Below, piece by piece: positions 1-6,943 of a stretch of 10,439 bases of DNA; position 1 is the stretch's first letter, and each line of letters starts with the position of its first letter. The DNA is from Gammaproteobacteria bacterium (GTDB taxonomy: Bacteria; Pseudomonadota; Gammaproteobacteria; DSM-16500), in the NCBI GenBank assembly GCA_013287025.1, contig JABDEN010000055.1, positions 1 through 10,439 of the forward strand. Reading direction: 5' to 3'. Under the pieces are notes generated by a model. That model made no database searches and was not told the DNA's origin. It worked only from the letters and a program-made list of their open reading frames with translations. A program made the translations under genes and the position numbers.

Positions 1-1
1 G

Positions 2-805
2 GTCGCGGGAATTTCATTATGGGTGACTTTCACATTTCATAATCGTTTGATGTTGCTCGGCACTGAATATCATGAAATCACCCCTGAAAATGCAGCAACC
101 TTGCAAGAAAAACAATTGTATAACGTTGTTGAAGAATTAAAAATTGCCGCCGGTTTGCAATTCATGCCAAAAGTTTATTTGATTGATGCCGATTACATGA
201 ATGCTTTCGCGAGTGGATATAGCGAAAAATCTGCGATGGTGGCGATCACTCGAGGTCTCATCAATAAATTAAACCGCAGTGAATTACAAGCCGTCATGGC
301 GCATGAAATGTCGCACATCCGTCGAATGGATATTAAATTAACTTTAATGGCGTCAGTGCTTGCAAACTTAATTCTCATTGTGCTTGATCTCTTTTTCTAT
401 CAAATAATTTTTAGTAGACGCAATAATAACAACGCGCGAGGCATCGCAACTATTATCATTTTATTGCGATATTTGCTTCCGATTATCAATATTTTATTGC
501 TGTTATATCTAAGTCGCACGCGCGAATACATGGCAGATGCAGGATGTGTGGAATTATTACGAGACAATCAAGCACTCGCCTCCGCTTTATTAAAAATTAA
601 CAATGATCATCTTTCGAATCATGATCAATATAGTGCGCAGTATCAACAAACACCGCATGAAAATGTGCGACGAGAAGCTTATATTTTTGATCCTTCGCAA
701 GCAGGAATTACACCAAGTGGATCTCTTTCAGATTTATTTTCAACACATCCTAATCTCAAAGATCGCTTAAAAGCATTAGGTTTTCAATATAATGATAAAA
801 CCTAA
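2..805 (+). CDS. htpX: HtpX-type M48 family zinc metalloprotease, 5'-truncated by the window edge
   Basis: Membrane zinc protease of the M48 (HtpX) family, which degrades misfolded or damaged inner-membrane proteins. Numbering from the GTG at 23, the zinc motif HEMSH is at residues 94-98, followed by two hydrophobic stretches (about 109-130 and 140-163). The third zinc ligand is E168 in SRTREYMADAG, and a C-terminal STHPNLKDRLKAL block is typical of the family. The frame stays open upstream of the GTG to base 2 (reading VAGISLW), and this fits the end of an N-terminal membrane helix. The true start is therefore almost certainly outside the window and the GTG is only the first in-window start codon. 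The last 14 bases overlap hemH, which suggests co-transcription. In many bacteria a lemA gene precedes this type of protease; that cannot be seen here. Family assignment is firm; the exact symbol is less so, because several HtpX-like M48 paralogue groups exist. Confidence 0.88.
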   Translation, partial: VAGISLWVTFTFHNRLMLLGTEYHEITPENAATLQEKQLYNVVEELKIAAGLQFMPKVYLIDADYMNAFASGYSEKSAMVAITRGLINKLNRSELQAVMAHEMSHIRRMDIKLTLMASVLANLILIVLDLFFYQIIFSRRNNNNARGIATIIILLRYLLPIINILLLLYLSRTREYMADAGCVELLRDNQALASALLKINNDHLSNHDQYSAQYQQTPHENVRREAYIFDPSQAGITPSGSLSDLFSTHPNLKDRLKALGFQYNDKT

Positions 806-1739
806 GACTGGCATTTTATTAACGCAAATTGGCACCCCTGATGCATTGACGGTCAAAGGTGTTCGACAATATCTCAAAAAATTTCTCTCTGATCCGCGCG
901 TGATTGAAGTACCTCGAATGATTTGGTGGCCTATTTTACATGGGTTTATTTTACGAGTGCGGCCTAAACGTTCACTCAAACTCTACCAAGAAATTTGGAC
1001 AGATGAAGGTTCTCCGTTACTCATTTATTCTGAAAATATTCGCCGAAAACTCGAAGAACAATTACAAATCCCCGTGCGACTTGGTATGCATTACAGCAAT
1101 CCCTCCATTGCGGATGCGCTATCTCTACTTAAAGGTGCAAATCAAATTATTGTATTGCCGCTTTTTCCACAATATTCAGGGACGACCACTGCTTCGAGCT
1201 TTGATGCGGTTAATCACACTTTAAAAAAATGGCGAATTTATCCTGATATTCGAACTATTTCAGCCTATCACGATCATCCAGAATATATTCAAGCCATTGT
1301 CAACAGCATCCAGCACTCATGGGATAAAAATGGTAAGGGCGAACATTTGCTTTTTTCATATCACGGCATCCCTGAAAGTTATTCAAAAAAAGGCGATCCG
1401 TACGCTGGTTTATGCCAAAAAACCACTGAATTAATTGTGAAAGCACTGTCGTTAAAAAATGAAGAATGGTCGATTGCCTTCCAGTCACGCATTGGTAAAA
1501 CGAAATGGGTGGAGCCTTATACCGATCAAGTATTTCATGATTTAGGTAAAAAGGGCGTATCGCATCTACAGGTGATTTGCCCGGGTTTTGCGACTGATTG
1601 TTTAGAAACCCTCGAAGAAATCAATATTCGCGGTAGAAAACAGTTTCAATCGGCAGGTGGTAAAACTTTTCACTATATTCCTGCTTTAAATGATTCAAAT
1701 GCGCATATCGACATGCTCATTAATATACTTAAAAATTAA
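792..1739 (+). CDS. hemH: Ferrochelatase (protohaem ferro-lyase)
   Basis: Inserts Fe2+ into protoporphyrin IX, the last step of protohaem synthesis, at the cytoplasmic face of the inner membrane. The 315-residue length is normal for a bacterial enzyme. Visible family blocks are GTPDAL near residue 15, FLSDPRVIEVPR (31-42), EGSPLLIYS (72-80), LPLFPQYSGTTTASSFD (122-138), FSYHGIPE (188-195) with the catalytic His191, WVEPYTDQ (239-246), and CPGFATDCLETLEEI (263-277) with the conserved acidic residue E272. The ATG at 792 lies inside the end of the htpX frame, 14 bases of overlap, with only a weak Shine-Dalgarno (TTAGG about 11 bases upstream), so translational coupling to htpX is likely. No catalytic residue is missing. 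The usual N-terminal VNLGTP reads TQIGTP, a mild variation. A large inverted repeat begins three bases after the stop codon. Confidence 0.97.
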   Translation: MIKPKTGILLTQIGTPDALTVKGVRQYLKKFLSDPRVIEVPRMIWWPILHGFILRVRPKRSLKLYQEIWTDEGSPLLIYSENIRRKLEEQLQIPVRLGMHYSNPSIADALSLLKGANQIIVLPLFPQYSGTTTASSFDAVNHTLKKWRIYPDIRTISAYHDHPEYIQAIVNSIQHSWDKNGKGEHLLFSYHGIPESYSKKGDPYAGLCQKTTELIVKALSLKNEEWSIAFQSRIGKTKWVEPYTDQVFHDLGKKGVSHLQVICPGFATDCLETLEEINIRGRKQFQSAGGKTFHYIPALNDSNAHIDMLINILKN

Positions 1740-1742
1740 TTG

Positions 1743-1842
1743 GTCGTCTTGTCATCCTGAACGCAGTGAAGGATCGGTGTAATTCTTCACCATAAGCTAG
1801 ACGTAAACTGATCCTTCACTGCGTTCAGGATGACAAGACGAC
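1743..1842. repeat. 100-bp inverted repeat with 33-bp perfect arms
   Basis: Arms 1743-1775 and 1810-1842 are exact reverse complements. Pairing continues to 1778/1807 with one G-T position, leaving a loop of about 28 bases. The arm core includes TCATCCTGAACGCAGTGAAG. The element starts three bases after the hemH stop codon and ends just before a TATAAT box. It encodes no protein. In RNA it would form a very stable hairpin, but no T-tract follows it, so it is not a classical intrinsic terminator. It most resembles a dispersed, non-autonomous palindromic element. I infer that further copies exist elsewhere in the genome; none is in this window. Confidence 0.93.
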
Positions 1843-1845
1843 GGG

Positions 1846-1851
1846 TATAAT
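1846..1851 (+). promoter_or_regulatory. Candidate sigma-70 -10 box upstream of the PagL-like gene
   Basis: A perfect TATAAT lies four bases beyond the end of the inverted repeat and 58 bases before the ATG at 1909. No good -35 hexamer stands at 16-18 bases: the spacing falls inside the right arm of the repeat (sequences such as GTTCAG or TTCAGG). There is no TG extension either. If the box is real, the inserted repeat supplies or has disrupted the -35 region. Confidence 0.4.
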
Positions 1852-1895
1852 ATTTACTTCATCTGCCCCCTCAAGTATATTCATAAGAAAGTGTT

Positions 1896-1900
1896 AGGGA
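1896..1900 (+). promoter_or_regulatory. Ribosome binding site that decides the start of the PagL-like gene
   Basis: AGGGA ends eight bases before the ATG at 1909. An alternative in-frame GTG at 1891 would give a product six residues longer, but only a poor AAG-type sequence precedes it and it would put MLGTTR before an otherwise clean signal peptide. The ATG is therefore preferred. Confidence 0.6.
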
Positions 1901-1908
1901 CGACACGC

Positions 1909-2445
1909 ATGAGAATCTTTTTTTTAATTTTTGGCATGCTTTTTTTTATATTCCCAGCATACGCAATCAATTCAGGCTGGGGCACTAATTTTACCTTTCC
2001 TGTCATCACCGCAGATCCACCAAAACTCGAAGGTTATCGTCTCTCCCTCAATTATCAACCGCCCTCTTTTATATGGGGCCACTGTACCGTTTATTTTGAT
2101 GGAAGTTTCGGACATTGGGGATTAAAAGATGTGAGCGATAATCATCAACTTTATATTGTCGCACTCGCGCCTTTCTTTCGATATTATTTTGCTGAAACCA
2201 AATATATTGCACCCTATGCTGAAATCAGCCTTGGATTATCCTACCTTTCTCGCACACATCTTGATGATTATAATTTTGGAATTCATTTCGCGTTTCAAGA
2301 TCAAGCCGCCATTGGCGCAAGTTTTGGTGAAGACCAACATTTTTTTGGGAGCATTGGAGCATTACATTATTCTAATGCCTCGTTATCAACACATAATCGC
2401 GGGATGTCCATTCCATTATATTTGAATGTAGGATACCGTTTTTAA
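1909..2445 (+). CDS. PagL-like lipid A 3-O-deacylase family outer-membrane protein
   Basis: A 178-residue secreted protein. Residues 1-19 (MRIFFLIFGMLFFIFPAYA) are a clear signal peptide with cleavage expected after AYA. The mature part alternates aromatic and polar residues like a small beta-barrel and ends in YRF, a typical outer-membrane assembly signal. The PagL signature HYSNASL is at 153-159, with H153 and S155 matching the catalytic His and Ser. PagL enzymes remove the 3-O-linked acyl chain of lipid A and so alter innate immune recognition. In Pseudomonas PagL, as I recall it, the catalytic Glu lies 14 residues after the His; here that position is Ser167, so activity is uncertain. The length suits the family. 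The gene stands alone between two palindromic elements. A more distant acyloxyacyl-hydrolase-like barrel without PagL activity is possible. Confidence 0.72.
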   Translation: MRIFFLIFGMLFFIFPAYAINSGWGTNFTFPVITADPPKLEGYRLSLNYQPPSFIWGHCTVYFDGSFGHWGLKDVSDNHQLYIVALAPFFRYYFAETKYIAPYAEISLGLSYLSRTHLDDYNFGIHFAFQDQAAIGASFGEDQHFFGSIGALHYSNASLSTHNRGMSIPLYLNVGYRF

Positions 2446-2447
2446 GA

Positions 2448-2629
2448 ATGGATCATGCACATAATAATTTTTACAACTGGCGCCCAGGATGGTGTCAGAG
2501 TTAAACGTACCGGAAGGAGAAAAATCGTAGGAATAGTTGTTCTATTTCGAGGTTTCTCGCCTCCGGAACGTTTAAATATGGCACCATAATGGGATGCTAG
2601 TTGTAAAAATTATTATGTGTATGATCCAT
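2448..2629. repeat. 182-bp near-continuous imperfect palindrome in the mrdA 5' region
   Basis: The outer 33 bases (2448-2480) pair with 2597-2629 with only two G-T positions and no other mismatch. Pairing continues inward with more differences: TTAAACGTACCGG (2501-2513) matches CCGGAACGTTTAA (2563-2575) with one mismatch. The whole closes on AATAG/CTATT (2532-2536 and 2542-2546) around the loop TTGTT. The element begins two bases after the PagL-like stop and ends 20 bases before the mrdA ATG. No open frame of interest is inside. It resembles a MITE or fold-back element. If transcribed, it would form a long stem that could stop readthrough, attract RNase III, or affect mrdA expression; these roles are inference. 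Confidence 0.9.
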
Positions 2630-2649
2630 AATTCCGGTAAACTTCTCTC

Positions 2650-4536
2650 ATGCAAAAAAGAATCGCAATCAAAAATCATCTTGAAGAAATCCAACTGACG
2701 ACAAGGCGTTCGATCGTCGCTTTTGTCATCATGTTGATTTTAATTAGTCTTTTAATCTTAAGACTCGCCTTTTTACAATTGATGCAACATGATTTGTATA
2801 CCACGCTATCCAAAAAAAATTGGTTAGATATCGTTCCGACAGAACCGACCCGCGGATTGATTTATGACAGAAATGGCGTCTTACTTGCAGAAAACATTCC
2901 GGTTTTCAGCTTAGACGTCATTCCAAATAAAATTAAAAATTTGCCCCAAATGCTCGCCTCCATCTCGAAAATTATTCCATTAAGTGATACAGAAATTGCA
3001 CAATTTCACAAAGAATTAAAGCAACATCGGCGATTTGACGAAATCCCTTTAAAATATCGTTTGTCAGAAACGGAAGTCGCTAGATTTTACGAAAATCAAT
3101 ATCATTTTCCTGGTGCTGTGATCAAAGCACGTCTCATTCGACATTATCCTATGGCAGGTACAGTGGGCCATATTTTAGGATACGTCGGCCGTATTAACAC
3201 TGAAGATTTAGAAGATATTGACACCACCAATTACAGCGCCACTAATTATATCGGCAAACTCGGCATTGAAAAATTTTATGAAGATGAGCTGCATGGCACC
3301 GTAGGTTATGAACAAGCAGAAAACGATGCAAGCGGCCAACCCGTTCGCGTATTAAATAGCATTAAACCCATCCCGGGGAACAATCTTTATTTAACCATTG
3401 ATATTAATTTACAAATTGCGGCGGAAGAAGCGTTAGCTGGAAGTCGCGGTGCAGTTGTCGCCATTCAGCCATCAACAGGACAAGTTCTCGCATTGGTCAG
3501 CGAGCCCACTTACGATCCGAATTTATTTGTGGCAGGCATCAGCAATCAAGATTTCCAAACCTTACAACAGTCGCAAGATAAACCTTTATATAATCGCGCT
3601 TTACGAGGCTTATATCCATTAGCATCTGCCATCAAACCTTTTATTGCACTTGGCGCTTTAGATACTGGCGTGACGGATACGCATTTTAGTATTTTTGACC
3701 CGGGTTGGTACCAATTACCAAATAATTCCCATCGATTTCACGATTGGAAACCAAAAGGTCACGGAAGAGTCAATCTTTCGCAAGCGATCACCGCCTCTTG
3801 CGATACTTATTTTTTCGAACTCGGGCATAAAATGGGAATTAAACGGATTGATGATATTTTAGTACGTTTTGGTTTTGGAGAATTGTCAGGTATTGATATC
3901 GGCGAAGAATTGCCAGGTGTCGTCGCCACTCCTGCCTGGAAACGTAAAACCAAAGACCTTCCCTGGTATGAGGGTGATACTATAGTTTCTGCGATTGGCC
4001 AGGGCTATATGACAGCGACGCCCATTCAATTGGGGGCCGCAACTGCAACGATTGCCAATCACGGCATTCGGTATGTACCGCATCTTTTATTAAAAGAAGT
4101 GACAGGAAAAGAAGTAGAAACAGAGCAACCTATTGCGTTAGATCCCGTCGTTCTACAAAATAATGACTACTGGAACACCGTTATTCAAGCGATGGAAGAA
4201 GTCATCACTTCTCCCCTTGGCACAGGCTATCGTTTTGGAAAAAATGTTCCCTATACGATTGCAGCAAAAACTGGTACTGGACAGCTTTTCTCAATTAAAA
4301 AACGTGATAAAAATGAAAAAGCAGCACCGCAAATGACTTTGCCTGAACACTTGCGCGATCACTCTTTCTTTATCGCTTTCGCGCCTGTCGAAAAACCCGA
4401 AATTGCCATTGCAGTGGTGGTAGAAAATAGCGTTTTAGCAGGATCCATTGCTCGAAAAGTATTGGATTATTATTTACTAGGACCACCCAAACCCGAAACA
4501 CCCATAGATACTGAAGCAGGAAGTAGTAGAACATGA
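2650..4536 (+). CDS. mrdA: Penicillin-binding protein 2, peptidoglycan D,D-transpeptidase of the elongasome
   Basis: Class B PBP that cross-links new lateral-wall peptidoglycan as partner of RodA; anchored in the inner membrane with its catalytic domain in the periplasm. The 628-residue length is usual. There is a cytoplasmic N-terminus, one membrane helix (about 22-45), the pedestal with RGLIYDRNG (68-76), then the transpeptidase domain. The active-site SxxK is S326-A-I-K329, the second motif is S383-C-D385, and the third is K540-T-G (KTGTGQLF). GDTIVSAIGQGYM (442-454) is also typical. The segment before the nucleophile reads YPLASAIKP, where PBP2 usually has YPPGSTVKP, an uncommon variant that still keeps Ser and Lys. 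The ATG is chosen for its fit to the family N-terminus; no strong Shine-Dalgarno precedes it. The stop overlaps the mrdB start (ATGA). A 182-bp palindrome occupies its 5' region. Confidence 0.96.
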   Translation: MQKRIAIKNHLEEIQLTTRRSIVAFVIMLILISLLILRLAFLQLMQHDLYTTLSKKNWLDIVPTEPTRGLIYDRNGVLLAENIPVFSLDVIPNKIKNLPQMLASISKIIPLSDTEIAQFHKELKQHRRFDEIPLKYRLSETEVARFYENQYHFPGAVIKARLIRHYPMAGTVGHILGYVGRINTEDLEDIDTTNYSATNYIGKLGIEKFYEDELHGTVGYEQAENDASGQPVRVLNSIKPIPGNNLYLTIDINLQIAAEEALAGSRGAVVAIQPSTGQVLALVSEPTYDPNLFVAGISNQDFQTLQQSQDKPLYNRALRGLYPLASAIKPFIALGALDTGVTDTHFSIFDPGWYQLPNNSHRFHDWKPKGHGRVNLSQAITASCDTYFFELGHKMGIKRIDDILVRFGFGELSGIDIGEELPGVVATPAWKRKTKDLPWYEGDTIVSAIGQGYMTATPIQLGAATATIANHGIRYVPHLLLKEVTGKEVETEQPIALDPVVLQNNDYWNTVIQAMEEVITSPLGTGYRFGKNVPYTIAAKTGTGQLFSIKKRDKNEKAAPQMTLPEHLRDHSFFIAFAPVEKPEIAIAVVVENSVLAGSIARKVLDYYLLGPPKPETPIDTEAGSSRT

Positions 4537-5672
4537 CTTTTTCCAATCGATATCCACGTACGCTCCCTCCTACTGCGAATGTGTCGTATCGCTCGTTCTG
4601 GCAATACATCCATGTCGATATTTTATTATTGACAGGGATACTCATGTTAATTGGACTTGGCTTAGTCATTTTATATAGCGCAAGTACGAATAGAGTGGCG
4701 GTGATTGAAAATCAAGTGTTTCGTTTTGGGATTTCGTTAGTCGTCATGTTTATTTTCGCGCAAATCCCGCCGATTGTTTATCAACGTTGGGCGATATGGC
4801 TTTATATGTTAGGCGTCATATTATTAGTTGCCGTATTAATTGGCGGTCATATTGGAAAAGGTGCCGAACGTTGGCTAAATTTATGGTTCATTCGTATTCA
4901 ACCCTCCGAAATGATGAAATTGGCTATACCGATGTTTTTAGCCGCTTACTTTCATAAAATTCATTTACCGCTGACATTAAAATCGATTGCAATTGCCGCC
5001 ATCATTATTTTCATTCCTGTCCTATTGGCGGCAAAACAACCCGATTTTGGTACCGCCATCATCTTATTAGTCGCAGGTAGCAGTGTGTTATTACTCGCGG
5101 GTTTAAGCTGGCGTTTGATGGGAACGTTGATTACATTGGCACTCACGAGTGCCCCTTTAATATGGTATCTTTTACATGATTATCAAAGACAACGTGTTCT
5201 CACTTTTTTAAATCCAGAACACGATCCGCTCGGGGCCGGATATCACATTATTCAATCCAAAATTGCCATTGGATCTGGTGGATTTTTCGGAAAAGGATGG
5301 CTGAACGGCACACAATCGCATTTACAATTTTTACCCGAACATTCGACCGATTTTATTTTCGCAGTATGTAGCGAAGAATTTGGGTTTATGGGAAACATCA
5401 TTTTAATTGCGCTATACATGTGTATCATTTTACGTGGGTTATATATTACAATGAACGCCCAGGATACATTTTCACGATTACTCGCAGGAAGCCTCACACT
5501 CACCTTTTTCGTTTCATTTTTCATTAACATGGGAATGGTAACGGGAATTTTACCAGTTGTCGGTTTACCATTACCATTGGTAAGTTATGGTGGCTCATCT
5601 ATGGTTACATTGATGGCGAGTTTTGGAATCTTGATGTCCATACAAACGCATCGAAAATTATTAACGACGTAA
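4533..5672 (+). CDS. mrdB: RodA, SEDS-family peptidoglycan glycosyltransferase
   Basis: Polytopic inner-membrane enzyme that polymerises lipid II into glycan strands in the rod complex with PBP2 and MreBCD. The 379 residues hold about ten hydrophobic segments. SEDS landmarks are WFIRIQPSEMMKL (118-130), KQPDFGTA (168-175), GSGGFFGKGWLNGTQS (247-262), FLPEHSTDFIFA (266-277) containing the expected catalytic Asp D273, and GILPVVGLPLPLVSYGGSS (338-356). The first 25 or so residues are a polar cytoplasmic tail. The ATG overlaps the mrdA stop by four bases, with AGGAAG nine bases upstream inside mrdA, so the two are co-transcribed and probably translationally coupled, which suits production of a 1:1 complex. 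No key residue is missing. Confidence 0.97.
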   Translation: MTFSNRYPRTLPPTANVSYRSFWQYIHVDILLLTGILMLIGLGLVILYSASTNRVAVIENQVFRFGISLVVMFIFAQIPPIVYQRWAIWLYMLGVILLVAVLIGGHIGKGAERWLNLWFIRIQPSEMMKLAIPMFLAAYFHKIHLPLTLKSIAIAAIIIFIPVLLAAKQPDFGTAIILLVAGSSVLLLAGLSWRLMGTLITLALTSAPLIWYLLHDYQRQRVLTFLNPEHDPLGAGYHIIQSKIAIGSGGFFGKGWLNGTQSHLQFLPEHSTDFIFAVCSEEFGFMGNIILIALYMCIILRGLYITMNAQDTFSRLLAGSLTLTFFVSFFINMGMVTGILPVVGLPLPLVSYGGSSMVTLMASFGILMSIQTHRKLLTT

Positions 5673-5691
5673 TGAGTATAAGGGTTTAAAA

Positions 5692-6681
5692 ATGAGGATT
5701 CGTTTCATCATCATCTTGCTCAGTATTCTATTTTCTCATTCGATATTTTCGAATGAAAAAAATTTCGTGGAAAGACCAGAAGTGAAAGCCTTCATTAAGC
5801 AAATGGTTCAAAAATACGATTTTAAAGAATCTGAATTGATTGATATCTTCGACCACGTCAAAGTTCGACCCACTGTCATGAAAAGTGTAAGAGCACCATT
5901 AGAACAACGTCCGTGGTATACCTATCAAAATCTTTTTGTGAGCGAATGGCGTGTGAAAAATGGTGTAGAATTTTGGGAAAAATACGAAAAAGTATTATTG
6001 GAAGTCGAAAGAAAATATGGCGTACCTGCCAGTATTATTGTTGCAACAATAGGTATCGAAACTAAATACGGTCAACACACGGGGGATTATCCCGTGATTG
6101 ATGCATTAACGAATATTGGTTTTAGCGATAGCAAACGCGCCTCTTATTTTCGATCCGAACTCGAAGAATTTTTGTTGCTCACTCGCGAACAACATTTAAA
6201 TCCATTAAAAGTCATGGGTTCTTATGCCGGTGCCATTGGTCAACCGCAATTTATGCCTAGCAGTTATCGTCGTTATGCGGTGAGTTACAATGGTCACGAT
6301 AAAATTGATTTATCTCATAATGAATTGGATGTTATTGCAAGCATTGCAAATTATTATAAACAAAAAGGTTGGACGACGGGTAAGCGTACTGCTATTCCCG
6401 CATCTCTCGTGACGAATAAATTTGAATTCTTTTTAGGAAATAAAAATAATATTAAAATCCTCTCGCACTCCGCATTAGCGGAATATGGTGTGCCAAGTAA
6501 ATCTTATTTAAATAACAATAAACCCTATAAAATTTTAGAATTACAAAACATGTGGGGCAAAGAGTATTGGTATACTTTTTCTAATTTTGATGTCATTAAA
6601 CGCTATAATTCTAGTGATTTATATGCAATGGCTGTGGTGCAGTTGAGTCATTATTTGGTGACGTTGAAGGAGATGGGTTAA
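5692..6681 (+). CDS. mltB: MltB-type lytic murein transglycosylase, apparently without a lipid anchor
   Basis: Cleaves the MurNAc-GlcNAc bond of peptidoglycan to give 1,6-anhydro-muropeptides (SLT domain 2 family). The 329 residues begin with a signal peptide (MRIRFIIILLSILFSHSIFS, 1-20). The fold signature is IVATIGIETKYGQHTGDYP (116-134) with catalytic E123, then MGSYAGAIGQPQFMPSSYR (175-193) and a conserved helix region, DVIASIANYYKQKGW (213-227). No Cys occurs near the signal peptide end, so there is no lipobox and the enzyme is probably soluble in the periplasm, unlike the outer-membrane lipoprotein MltB of E. coli. The start is supported by TAAGGG seven bases before the ATG. It follows mrdB by 19 bases and is last in the operon, the order known in Pseudomonas and other gammaproteobacteria, where rlpA and dacA often come next; here they are absent. 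Confidence 0.94.
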   Translation: MRIRFIIILLSILFSHSIFSNEKNFVERPEVKAFIKQMVQKYDFKESELIDIFDHVKVRPTVMKSVRAPLEQRPWYTYQNLFVSEWRVKNGVEFWEKYEKVLLEVERKYGVPASIIVATIGIETKYGQHTGDYPVIDALTNIGFSDSKRASYFRSELEEFLLLTREQHLNPLKVMGSYAGAIGQPQFMPSSYRRYAVSYNGHDKIDLSHNELDVIASIANYYKQKGWTTGKRTAIPASLVTNKFEFFLGNKNNIKILSHSALAEYGVPSKSYLNNNKPYKILELQNMWGKEYWYTFSNFDVIKRYNSSDLYAMAVVQLSHYLVTLKEMG

Positions 6682-6690
6682 TAACTAATT

Positions 6691-6811
6691 AACCCTCTTT
6701 GAAAAAGAGGGTCGACTGACGAAGTCAGGCGGGGAGATTTATTTCAGCAACCGCGAACAAATCCCCCCGCCATGCAAAAAACGCATGTCGGCCCCCTTTT
6801 CCAAAGGGGGC
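6691..6811. repeat. 121-bp palindromic element built of paired hairpins (order A-B-C / C'-B'-A')
   Basis: Hairpin A: ACCCTCTTT 6692-6700 with AAAGAGGGT 6704-6712. Hairpin B: CTGAC 6716-6720 with GTCAG 6724-6728. Arm C: GCGGGGAGATTT 6729-6740, pairing with AAATCCCCCCGC 6759-6770 with one mismatch. Hairpin B': CATGC 6771-6775 with GCATG 6783-6787. Hairpin A': GCCCCCTTT 6791-6799 with AAAGGGGGC 6803-6811. The right half is a diverged reverse complement of the left, so the whole is an imperfect palindrome whose arms each carry two local hairpins. It starts ten bases after the mltB stop and has no coding capacity. It is likely a dispersed repeat and may protect or end the operon mRNA 3' end. Confidence 0.9.
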
Positions 6812-6827
6812 TTTGCACGCCATAACG

Positions 6828-6937
6828 CCTGTCATGCCAGCATGCTTTTAGCTGGCATCCAAGCGGCTTCGCTAAGTGCCCAATGGATGCCTGCCAGCAT
6901 GCTTAAAGGTGGCATAAAAGCATGCTGGCATGACAGG
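6828..6937. repeat. 110-bp inverted-repeat element with 23-bp perfect terminal repeats
   Basis: The ends 6828-6850 and 6915-6937 are exact reverse complements (core GTCATGCCAGCATGCTTTTA). Inside, GGCATCC 6854-6860 pairs with GGATGCC 6885-6891, and AGCG/CGCT form a small central hairpin at 6862-6873. The unit at 6836-6856 (GCCAGCATGCTTTTAGCTGGC) recurs in direct orientation at 6893-6913 with three differences. The element is thus built from repeated and inverted GCCAGCATGC units, as in REP/MITE-like elements. It ends four bases from the stop codon of the ankyrin gene. Confidence 0.92.
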
Positions 6938-6943
6938 TTTTTT
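6828..6943 (+). terminator. Possible intrinsic terminator of the mrdA-mrdB-mltB operon
   Basis: Read on the + strand, the 23-bp outer stem of the repeat is followed at once by TTTTTT (6938-6943). The stem is much longer than usual and encloses a 64-base structured loop, so folding kinetics may differ from a standard terminator. On the - strand no T-run follows the stem, so it is not clearly a terminator for the ankyrin gene. The T-run overlaps the ankyrin stop codon. Confidence 0.4.

Noticed and set aside
23..25. GTG at 23 as the true htpX start
   Set aside because: The frame is open upstream to base 2 and reads hydrophobic residues consistent with the N-terminal membrane helix of the family, so the gene is truncated by the window.
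1891..1908. GTG at 1891 as start of the PagL-like protein
   Set aside because: Poor ribosome site, and it adds six residues before a clean signal peptide; the ATG at 1909 with AGGGA is better.
2620..2625. TATGAT as a -10 box for mrdA inside the palindrome
   Set aside because: No matching -35 element at 16-18 bases and no proper TG extension; too weak to list.
4370..4669. 99-residue - strand open frame across the mrdA-mrdB junction
   Set aside because: Antisense to two confidently assigned genes and without any recognisable pattern.
1740..6941. CRISPR array or insertion sequence
   Set aside because: The repeats are inverted pairs, not regularly spaced direct repeats, and no transposase or cas gene is present in the window.
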